In this document: positions 9,501 through 14,362 of the stretch, in pieces
How positions within the stretch are numbered: the first letter of the stretch is position 1
Layout of the letters: each line of letters opens with the position of its first letter
Assembly: GCA_030849075.1 (NCBI GenBank)
Contig: JASAOO010002941.1
Location: forward strand, 1 to 14,362
Length of the DNA: 14,362 nt
Direction of reading: 5' to 3'
From: Zelonia costaricensis
Lineage: Eukaryota > Euglenozoa > Kinetoplastea > Trypanosomatida > Trypanosomatidae
Notes under the pieces: generated by a model
What the model saw: the letters and a program-made list of their open reading frames with translations, nothing else
Told to the model about the DNA's origin: nothing
The model's database searches: none
Program-made: the position numbers and the translations under genes

Positions 9501-12253
9501 TCTGCCATGAGCATGCCGGTGATCATGTTGATGGTCGTCGACTTGCCCGCACCGTTCGGGCCGAGCAGCACGGCGATCTCGCCGCGGTACATGTCCCACG
9601 AGACGTCGTCGACAGCGGCGAAGCGCTTGCCGTTGCGATCAAAGAACTTGCACAGATGCTCCAGCCGCACACTCACCGCCTTGGCGGCCCCCGTGAGGGA
9701 GTCGCGGCCGGCGCGTAGGTCGAAGGCGCCGCCGCCGCCGCTGCCGCCGCCGCTGCCGCCGCCGCTGCCGCCGCTGCGTGGACCGCACGCCGCCGACGCT
9801 GTGCCTGTCCCTGTCGTCTCGCTGTTGAGCTGCAGCAGCTGCGCGTCCTCCGAGAGCGGCGTCGCCTCGGCCACCTTGCTCAACTCCGTGCTTGGTGGGT
9901 CGCCCGGCCGCGGGGCGCCGCTGCCCCGGCCCACGCAACGACCGCCACCACCGCCGCCGCCACAGCACGTGTCGCGCAGCCACTCCCACGGCTCGATGAG
10001 GAAAAACAGGGGGTGCTTGCTGGTGCCCCACTCCTGCGGCAGCACGGCGTCGAGGTAGAACATGAGCATCAGGTACAGGACGCAGTCGCCGGCGAGGATG
10101 AGCATGCCCAGGTACGGCTTCGCGGAAAAGTATACGCTGTGGAAGTCGCTCATGTGAAAGCCGCCGCCGGCCTCGGCCGTGAAGATGTTTGTCAGCAGCG
10201 CGGCCAGGGCGGTAGGGGAGAGCAGCGAGAGACCGAGGACCGTCGCCCTGTCGGCCGAGCCCATCGCGAAGATAGGCATGGACAGCACGAAGTAGATCAG
10301 CGGCGACATGAGGGCCGCCATGCGGGCGCGGCTGAAGAAGGTCGACACCAGGCCGCACAAAGGGATGAGCGTCATCGCGTACAGAAAGAGAACCAGGAAC
10401 ACCGCAAACGGGTTCGCGCGCTTCGTGACGACAGCGCAGAGCAGCACCGTGAGGAGAATCGAGATGAGCACGTACTCCAACAAGGTGACGAACAGGAAGT
10501 TCGTCCAGAGGCAGGAGCGCTTCAGTCCCATGATGCACATCGACTCCTGGATGCGCAGCTCCTTCTCCAGGACGATGCGCTTCGTCATCTGGGCAAACGG
10601 GTACAGCATCGAGAGCACCATGACGAAGGCGACCAGCGAGGAGGCGAGGGAGAGGAGGTACGGCGTGTTCGCGGCGATGGTCGGGAAGGAGGCGATGACG
10701 GGATAGACGGTGCTGTGGTTGTACGCGGTGACGGCGCCGCTGTTCAAGTTCGCCAGGGAGCCGGCACTTGCCATGCTCTCGTAGTAGTAGTCGTACAGCA
10801 GCCGCTGCAGCGAGATGAAGCCGGAGGCGAGGAACATGTCCGTGCCGTCGTAGGTGAAGCCGCCGCGGAACTGCAGCGACACCGGAGGCGAGAAGGCCGG
10901 CAGCGCGGAGGAGTGCAGCTGCACCTCGACGTCGAACCCAACTGAGATGTCGTTCACAATGATCAGCCCCCACGTCGAGTTGAGCGAGACCTCTGACGCG
11001 TTGTTACTCGCCATCGCCCTCTGTGCCTCAGCGACGGTTTCGAAAATGCCGCCGTACACGTACTTGAACATCTTCGAGCGCGTGTGGAAGTAGTCGATCA
11101 GGCTCGACGGCACACTCGCGGCGGGTGCAAAGTACAGGGCGCCGGAGTAGGAGATGGAGTCGAAGCGGGTCGTCGCCGAGACGCCAATGCCGACGTTCGA
11201 GAGCGCCGCCAGCGCGGTGCGGGTGCGAGAGTCGCTCGCGAGGCCAGCCTTCTTGGCCATCCACTGGTGCACAATGATCGAGTCGAGCGTCGGCAGGGCG
11301 ATGACGGTGCCCATCATGGAGTTGACGTACTGCGCCACCACGGCGGAGGGGCTCGTGAAGCCGCTCACGTAGCACAGCTCCTCGACCGGGATGCCAGACT
11401 CATCGCCGTCACACGCGGACTGGAAGCCGGTGACGGTGCACGAGAACAACCCGTCGATCGGGCTCGCGTCGTTGCCGTAGCAGAGGTACGTCGTGAAGTC
11501 CTCCGAGTTGAGCTGGTAGGCGTAGCCCGCGGAGTAGGACGTGCCGGGGTTGACAAAAATGGTCTCCACGACAGGGTCGCTGCCGAAGGCGAGGTTCAAG
11601 ATGATCAACAGGACAACGAAGAGCAGCGGCGAGACGATCTCGGCGAGAATGAGCAGCTTCCGCCGCAGATACTGGCGCCCTGTGCGCTGCAGCAGTGCGA
11701 GCAGCTGCGTTCCATGGGAGATGTGGACGCCCTCGGTTTTCGTGATCATGCTGTACGGCTCCGGCTCCTGCGGCAGCACCGCCTCCTCGCCCCACATCGG
11801 CGACGCCAGCGCGGCGGCCGCCCTTGGCTCTGGGCGGTGCTCGGCACCCAGCGCGTCGCCCGGCTCCTCGCTCAGGCGGTCGGGCGCGAGGGAGAAGCGC
11901 ACGCGGTGATGCTGGCGAGTCGAGGAGCCGCCGGTGGTGTTGTTGTTGCTTAGCTCTGCCACGTCGAGCTGCGGCGGCATGCTGCCCGTGCCGCGGCCGG
12001 CGGCGGGTTGACTGACCGGCACTGGCGCGGCGATGCAGAAGGCCATGACCTCGCTGTCGGTGACATCGTCCCCAGCCTCGCGGCGCGTGCGACCACTTTC
12101 GCTGTCCGTGCCGCCCGCGCGCGGCGTGAGCTCGGCGACTCCACTTATCGGAAAGACGAACTCGCGCAGCTGCGGTGTGATGGGACTCGTGATGGCTGCG
12201 GCCACGCTGCGCACCGCACTGGCCGTGCCGGTGTTGTCGGCCTTGTCCGCCAT
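3563..12253 (-). CDS. ABC transporter, subfamily A (full-length, very large; putative lipid transporter)
   Basis: A 2,896-residue ABCA-type transporter. The family uses ATP to move lipids across or between membrane leaflets; studied Leishmania members affect phospholipid traffic. The start at 12253 is the first ATG after an in-frame TAG eight codons upstream; the stop is TAG at 3563-3565. Order: hydrophilic N-tail (1-197); TM1 (about 203-223); exoplasmic loop (224-530); TM2-TM6 (533-735), with coupling segment EKELRIQESMCIMGL (563-577) and YLDAVLPQEWG (733-743). NBD1 (about 860-1190): Walker A GPNGAGKST (898-906), Q945, SGGQ (998-1001), Walker B DE (1021-1022), H1053, VFVRV (1184-1188). Linker (about 1190-1590). 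TM7 (1612-1631); loop (1633-1792); TM8-TM12 (1793-2003). Basic/acidic linker (2004-2341). NBD2 (about 2342-2560): GTNGAGKSS (2377-2385), Q2424, LSGGN (2476-2480), DE (2500-2501), H2532; YSVSQVSLEQVFLRV (2738-2752); C-tail to 2896. GKSS and SGGN are normal for the second NBD of this family. No frameshift or missing catalytic residue is seen, so both ATP sites look competent. Usual ABCA lengths are nearer 1,700-2,300; the excess is in the tails and linkers. I cannot assign the member number or the membrane. Confidence 0.95.
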   Translation of the reverse strand: MADKADNTGTASAVRSVAAAITSPITPQLREFVFPISGVAELTPRAGGTDSESGRTRREAGDDVTDSEVMAFCIAAPVPVSQPAAGRGTGSMPPQLDVAELSNNNTTGGSSTRQHHRVRFSLAPDRLSEEPGDALGAEHRPEPRAAAALASPMWGEEAVLPQEPEPYSMITKTEGVHISHGTQLLALLQRTGRQYLRRKLLILAEIVSPLLFVVLLIILNLAFGSDPVVETIFVNPGTSYSAGYAYQLNSEDFTTYLCYGNDASPIDGLFSCTVTGFQSACDGDESGIPVEELCYVSGFTSPSAVVAQYVNSMMGTVIALPTLDSIIVHQWMAKKAGLASDSRTRTALAALSNVGIGVSATTRFDSISYSGALYFAPAASVPSSLIDYFHTRSKMFKYVYGGIFETVAEAQRAMASNNASEVSLNSTWGLIIVNDISVGFDVEVQLHSSALPAFSPPVSLQFRGGFTYDGTDMFLASGFISLQRLLYDYYYESMASAGSLANLNSGAVTAYNHSTVYPVIASFPTIAANTPYLLSLASSLVAFVMVLSMLYPFAQMTKRIVLEKELRIQESMCIMGLKRSCLWTNFLFVTLLEYVLISILLTVLLCAVVTKRANPFAVFLVLFLYAMTLIPLCGLVSTFFSRARMAALMSPLIYFVLSMPIFAMGSADRATVLGLSLLSPTALAALLTNIFTAEAGGGFHMSDFHSVYFSAKPYLGMLILAGDCVLYLMLMFYLDAVLPQEWGTSKHPLFFLIEPWEWLRDTCCGGGGGGGRCVGRGSGAPRPGDPPSTELSKVAEATPLSEDAQLLQLNSETTGTGTASAACGPRSGGSGGGSGGGSGGGGAFDLRAGRDSLTGAAKAVSVRLEHLCKFFDRNGKRFAAVDDVSWDMYRGEIAVLLGPNGAGKSTTINMITGMLMADHGDCFIEGFSMRRNLAAARHQIGYCPQHNILWPDLTCREHLEFYGKIKGLRGAELEDAVVDILRAVDLEEKIDAIPTRMSGGQKRKLSVAIAFVGRNRVVLLDEPTSGMDAAARRHTWSLLRAMTQHHTIMLTTHYMDEADLLGDNIAIVTEGVLQCAGSTAFLREYAGAGYTLRFDLSPFPAVDGDDGAVRQAKVEAVWAQLHGLVISHLPDAVLTLQTDAEVEYELRRSTEARLPEFLKDAEERGNRDLNIRGYALRAPTLEDVFVRVVEHHVAAGSESTGVAAGGGVGSAPRTEAAAAFSGMTPLGAAPPAGGERSARASSGAPDYSSFRHRRSTVLSEGGSVPASAMAGRRPTTPSVYHSMNRRMSRASLRFFNNESVLNYAGNGEREEGEDAEPLQVLAAGDTAARRLGHVSSAVAGFSSSGDGGGDDAGSVSGAYLAAAESANENCSVLGVPRRRTMTAGDSSRRVVGFGDGEVADTVPLRKGLGTQAGRDASVVSGGQGGDGDGGNGQGDGGDGGDGAVPFLSEVVGTEDLRVHGMGRRVSGRQAWPLRINIPVGYSAAAAAAGGRTPKSMRRQPGNASPHPQRGEDALSDLFSAVPTIAAGPLLVGSDSGSRGAEVTPAAAAAPGSAATNVVRNELFYYKHVTDRHLDQVWATRQTAQQGKLWALQLRGMMYKRFFCALRDRRMQFFQIACPVLCILLAMLLQLVKGNGNGTLMMSPGVFETSSAMQVSACVGYMSSVAGMSAYGHHFDEVTFTDPNFVSSTDMSEQLLDTWFTQNTRRFMSLQCADPNIQQYMGYAYASTIGSRTVTVLLYNTSSRDSLPVAVHTTYALAFFGALGTPAEGAARLYSMKLSPLPQTSKSSASTNAIAGILIGVIVLIPFTFLPANPVAWVVKEYESRARHLQSASGLSYLIYWVGNFLFDYTAYVASMALVLVIFVIFQRSEYIGYAKIGATIVSFAIYGACYCCCSYMVSFLFSEHTTAQIAVLGASFLTGFLCVMLVFVLSLLEKTLTASNTLRWIFRLLPPYSIGEVILNLALLEQKKLTDPSLTAWSMSITVWPDIYMAIEAPIFAAATLLWDHPNRRAVVSELGEWCAAWCCCGASRRRRRARKAQKAKEKEEEEVKQRLRESAVNAVAAATTAAAAAPPQTQTPSPPARLAGAAAVTPVSWDARAAANTAGVATTTTPTASHVDAMTSTLRRRHGSTSQVTNQQVDACDASMVRPNAEEREAELSGFEHGELRHDLCAQNVSILVTSTGTPLTSRRQQQNVHVVIDDAPERTVVPPLSGRRVETTYLLPAVLGPSGAEAAGAAGRAGSFVSVDFAAVQQQQLGLTPRNDATLPAPRDMLYPPPRWGKADALRLREEDSDVEEERGAVYAAEERHVQRQHDRHGPSRSTEALHDPTNEGLPEEAEAQCDVIRVVDLRKVYEAPHKVAVSALSFSVMHGEVFGFLGTNGAGKSSALSIITQEQFPTSGRAYVCGHDVVRQSAQAAGCLGYCPQFDACIDLLTVTEHLRLYAMVRGVSVSQLDSLVESLMVICNLTQYRHVFSNELSGGNRRKLSVAIALIGAPKVVCLDEPTSGMDPLARQLLWRALDRVSRKCSIILTTHHLEEVEALADCVGIMVDGSLRCFGDLPHLKHKYARNAYELTVRVSASARKRAAARREQEQRQRHAPSIADSTTHPGRSTRRTSLSYAGNEVVDTSDALFQFMLQTFPSALLIDSFNNERYVYTLPATRDVAEAMQQLLELQQSQGSLSFLQSPLGGPASAAGAAAANASSRLSSSGTAKRPPPIVRLSTVFETLRAAQEELGITEYSVSQVSLEQVFLRVCSAEETLKRDRRRSRAMVGGGGSTARSARRGSSASFTPMPVFPATSPRLPVQRLGSVGPTSFMARGSERHSMTSPVRRRLSTASFGAGGSHGAGAHFGTTPRVTFAEYRRQRALWRMRADAAEPQRTPSEQQRLTEPDNEEHLL
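7928..7993 (-). repeat. Coding Gly/Asp repeat in the post-NBD1 linker
   Basis: Degenerate GGC/GAT-type triplets encode residues about 1421-1442, which consist almost only of Gly and Asp with a few Gln and Asn. The repeat keeps the reading frame and sits in the disordered linker between NBD1 and TMD2. It is likely a flexible spacer and a site of length polymorphism. Confidence 0.8.
9728..9775 (-). repeat. In-frame 12-bp repeat encoding a (Gly-Gly-Gly-Ser)n spacer before NBD1
   Basis: Imperfect copies of a 12-bp unit (GCCGCCGCCGCT on the plus strand) encode SGGSGGGSGGGSGGGG at residues 827-842. It joins the cytosolic segment after TM6 to the first nucleotide-binding domain, about 20 residues before that domain starts. 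The unit length is a multiple of three, so copy-number change would not break the gene. Confidence 0.9.
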
Positions 12254-12366
12254 GGCTGCTGCGCCTCTCTCTTTCTATTCGTGCGTCTGCCTTCCACCCT
12301 TGGACGTGATCGCGTGCGTGCGCGAGATCGTCTGGCAGAGACGCAGCGGTGGGGGGGGGGGACAAG

Positions 12367-12402
12367 CTGAGGCGACACCACCCACACGTGGAAAAAAAAA
12401 GG
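12367..12402 (-). promoter_or_regulatory. Best candidate spliced-leader acceptor for the ABC transporter
   Basis: On the minus strand a 13-nt pyrimidine tract (CC, nine T, CC at 12402-12390) is followed about 21 nt later by the first AG at 12368-12367. Splicing there gives a 5' UTR of about 113 nt with no ATG before the start at 12253. Other plausible acceptors are the AG at 12333-12332, after a C-rich tract at 12349-12360, and the AG at 12482-12481. Confidence 0.5.
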
Positions 12403-12419
12403 ACCGACACGGCACCGCA

Positions 12420-12437
12420 GGCACACACACACACACA
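12420..12437. repeat. CA microsatellite
   Basis: A short uninterrupted CA dinucleotide run on the plus strand lies just upstream of the best splice-acceptor candidate for the transporter. It would read as (TG)n in the pre-mRNA. Confidence 0.85.
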
Positions 12438-12480
12438 ACGTCGATTGCCGTGTGTGGGCGCGCGGCGGCAGACGTCCACT

Positions 12481-12511
12481 CTGGCGAACGACAGAGGAGA
12501 GAGAGTGAAAT
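12481..12511 (-). promoter_or_regulatory. Alternative spliced-leader acceptor for the ABC transporter
   Basis: A minus-strand pyrimidine-rich tract (CACTCTCTCTCCTCTGTCG, about 12511-12488) is followed by the first AG at 12482-12481. It would give a 5' UTR of about 227 nt. Trypanosomatid genes often use several acceptors, so this and the 12367-12368 site may both be used. Confidence 0.3.
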
Positions 12512-13228
12512 CACCAAGAGTCAAGGCAGAGACCGCGATCGAGGCGCTGATATCCGCGGACGAAGAGAAGAAAGTGGGAGAGAGTGATAGTGCGTGACAC
12601 GTGGGAGCTGGGAGCTATGGTGGCGCCGGATATGTAAGCGCACTCACTGTGGACGAAGGCACAAACACACACAGAGAATCGAAGAACGGCAGCGAACAGG
12701 AGCTACTTGAGGGACGGAAAAGGAAGAACTCACAAAGGAAAAGAAGACGACGCGGCGATATGGATATGACAGCAACGGCAGCGACAACACCAACGAGGCA
12801 CGCGCGTGACGAGGCTACACGGGATTGGCGACCGGGTGCAAACCAGCAACGCACCAGAGGATTGACGCTGTAGAACGCGTGGCGAGAAAAAGGGTACGGA
12901 GAGGCTGGGCCACGCTGGGGGAGGGGGGCGTCAGGGTGGAGGCGGTGCAGTGAAAGGGGGGCAGGGCGCCAGACCCACAAAGACACCAACGGTTCTGGAG
13001 ACGACAGAGATGAGAGGATTGCGTGTATGTGTGTGTGCGTGGGACGGCGAAGGACGGAGGGCAGGACAGGAGGGGGTGGGTGAGGGTACACGAAGCGCGT
13101 TGCGAGGACGGGGATTCCAGGCCCCCCCGGGGGGGGGAGAAGACGGGGGAGAGCAGCAGTAAAAGAGGAGGAAGGATTTTGAAGCTGAGGGGGGGGTGCG
13201 TACACGGTACCGAGACTTGACGCACACC

Positions 13229-13256
13229 GAGACTCTCTCTCACACACACACACACG
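13229..13256. repeat. CT / CA compound microsatellite
   Basis: A CT run passes directly into a CA run on the plus strand. It is simple sequence in non-coding DNA, with no attached gene. Confidence 0.8.
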
Positions 13257-13356
13257 GGACGCAAAACAGGCAGAGGAGTCGAGCGCTCTCGGACTCGAAA
13301 GCGGAGTTAAAAAAATGAAAAAAAAAGAGACTGATATAGATGCCTCCTGCACAGCT

Positions 13357-13390
13357 CCCTGGTTTGTGTGTTTGTGTGTATGTGTGTATG
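13357..13390. repeat. TG-rich microsatellite with TTTG and TATG interruptions
   Basis: Degenerate TG repeats, broken by TTTG and TATG units, in the gene-free upstream region. Of the same type as the other dinucleotide tracts in the window. Confidence 0.75.
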
Positions 13391-13854
13391 CCGTGCACGC
13401 CCCGCACAGGAAACGCAGACAAAAACACACCAATTGTCAGAGTGAGCGAGCCGATGCTCAAGACTGACGAACACCACCACAACACAGAACAAAGAATGGA
13501 GAGTGTACGGCACTGATAGAGAGAGAGGGGCCGTGGATAGAGAGGGAAAGAGAGGGGTGCGCTTCTTCACCCAAGAGACGGCGCGGGAAAAGTGACGGCG
13601 GAAGAATCGCAAGGTAAGGGGAAGGGAGAGTGGGGGGGGGAGGCGTGCGCGCGGGTGTGAGCGTCGATGTGTGAGTGTTTTTTTTTTTCGTTTAGGGTTT
13701 TGCGGAGGGCGAGCCGCGGAGAGGGGAGCCGGTCGTGTTAGACAACACCAATAACAGTTGACCACACACACACACAGTCCCGCTAAATATGGGCGACGCA
13801 AGAAAACAACAACACAAACAACAGCGGCAACCACACAAGTGGGCGAAGGGGTAC

Positions 13855-14021
13855 GAGTACACGCGAGGCTGGCACGTCAAACAAGAAACACCAACAAAAA
13901 AGGGAGGAGGAGGGGGAGAGAGAGAAAGAGTTGCCAACTNGAGTACACGCGAGGCTGGCACGTCAAACAAGAAACACCAACAAAAAAGGGAGGAGGAGGG
14001 AGAGAGAGAGAGTTGCCAACT
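13855..14021. repeat. Tandem duplication of an 81-85 bp unit, with an N at the junction
   Basis: Copy 1 spans 13855-13939 and copy 2 spans 13941-14021, separated by a single N at 13940. Both begin GAGTACACGCGAGGCTGGCA and end GTTGCCAACT. The only clear difference is a few bases in the internal GGAGGAGGGGGAGAGAGA purine run. The near identity points to a very recent duplication, a longer collapsed tandem array, or a scaffolding artefact at the N. Confidence 0.9.
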
Positions 14022-14362
14022 TCAGCGTGAGTTCGGGCACGGCGTGGCTCGTGCAGAGGTGGGTGGGCGGGAGAGGATGGGGTGGGGCAGAGACTCAGTT
14101 TCAGAAGAGTTCCACGTTCTAGCAGCTCCTTGAGAGCGGAGAGAGGGCGGGAAAGGTGTGCAGCGGTTGGATGACAGACAAGAAAACCAAAAAAAAAAAC
14201 GAAGAGCAGACTAGCGGAAAGTCAAGTTCAATGGGAGGGGAGGGGGGAGAGGGGAGGGGAGTGGCGGTTGGGTGAAGGGATGGAAGAAGTGGGGTTCTTC
14301 CGTGCAGCGCTTTACATGAGGTGAAATGGTGAAGACGAATGACGAGGCGAAGGAAAGAAGAA

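Larger units (their letters stand above)
12254..14362 (-). other. Gene-free upstream region: transporter 5' UTR and probable 3' UTR of an off-window gene
   Basis: About 2.1 kb with no convincing gene on either strand. The plus strand is strongly purine-rich (long G/A runs through 12900-13200, 13500-13660 and 13890-14290), so a minus-strand transcript would be pyrimidine-rich. That fits continued minus-strand transcription from an upstream gene beyond 14362. It holds CA/CT and TG microsatellites (12420-12437, 13229-13256, 13357-13390), poly-G runs, polypyrimidine/AG sites near the transporter start, and a tandem duplication at 13855-14021. The transporter promoter, if any, is not visible; polycistron transcription normally starts far upstream. 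Confidence 0.65.

Noticed and set aside
3563..12253. Possibility that the transporter is a pseudogene or two fused neighbouring genes
   Set aside because: The frame is open throughout, both NBDs keep all key residues, and TMD-NBD-TMD-NBD in one chain is the normal ABCA architecture.
12601..12873. 90-codon plus-strand open frame with a mixed, basic composition
   Set aside because: Less repetitive than the other intergenic frames, but short, without a known motif, and opposite to the inferred transcription direction. It would need a strand switch that nothing else supports.
12615..13433. 272-codon minus-strand open frame upstream of the transporter
   Set aside because: Made of Phe, Ser, Pro and Cys-Val runs from pyrimidine tracts and microsatellites; no domain, no coding bias.
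1..14362. tRNA, rRNA, CRISPR, insertion sequence or virus-derived genes
   Set aside because: No cloverleaf-like or rRNA-like stretch, no spaced direct-repeat array, and no transposase, reverse transcriptase or viral motif was seen on either strand. Short SIDER-type retroposon remnants in the UTRs cannot be excluded by eye; a search with SIDER profiles would decide.

Overview
The window looks like trypanosomatid nuclear DNA, most probably Leishmania or a very close relative. The reasons are: GC-rich intronless coding regions with a strong third-position G/C preference; two long genes on the same strand separated by about 2 kb; no recognisable promoters; and gene flanks full of CA/TG microsatellites, homopolymers and long polypyrimidine tracts on the coding strand, as expected for polycistronic transcription with trans-splicing. 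A single N at 13940 shows this is an assembled draft sequence.

Layout, read in the direction of transcription (right to left, minus strand). Positions 14362-12254 hold no convincing gene. They are probably the tail or 3' UTR of an upstream gene lying outside the window, followed by the 5' UTR of the ABC transporter. An 81-85 bp sequence occurs there twice in tandem around the N. Positions 12253-3563 are one uninterrupted gene for a 2,896-residue full-length ABC transporter of subfamily A, with the order TMD1-NBD1-TMD2-NBD2. All Walker A, Q-loop, signature, Walker B and H-switch residues are readable in both halves. Positions 3562-1520 are non-coding: the transporter 3' UTR and the 5' UTR of the next gene, with microsatellites and several polypyrimidine/AG splice-acceptor-like sites. 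Positions 1519-143 encode a 458-residue protein that I do not recognise, with short ordered islands in Ala/Pro/Arg-rich filler. Positions 142-1 begin its 3' UTR.

The two genes are probably neighbours in one polycistron. In trypanosomatids that does not imply shared function, and I see no sign of a dedicated multi-gene system. The most interesting biology is in the transporter. It is much larger than the usual subfamily A size because of long hydrophilic additions: an N-terminal tail, a linker after NBD1, a linker before NBD2, and a C-terminal extension. These carry many R-R-x-S/T kinase consensus sites, RVxF-like phosphatase-docking motifs at both ends, membrane-proximal cysteine clusters and Gly-rich tandem repeats. 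Together they suggest a heavily regulated lipid transporter. This is inference from motifs; nothing in the sequence identifies the substrate.
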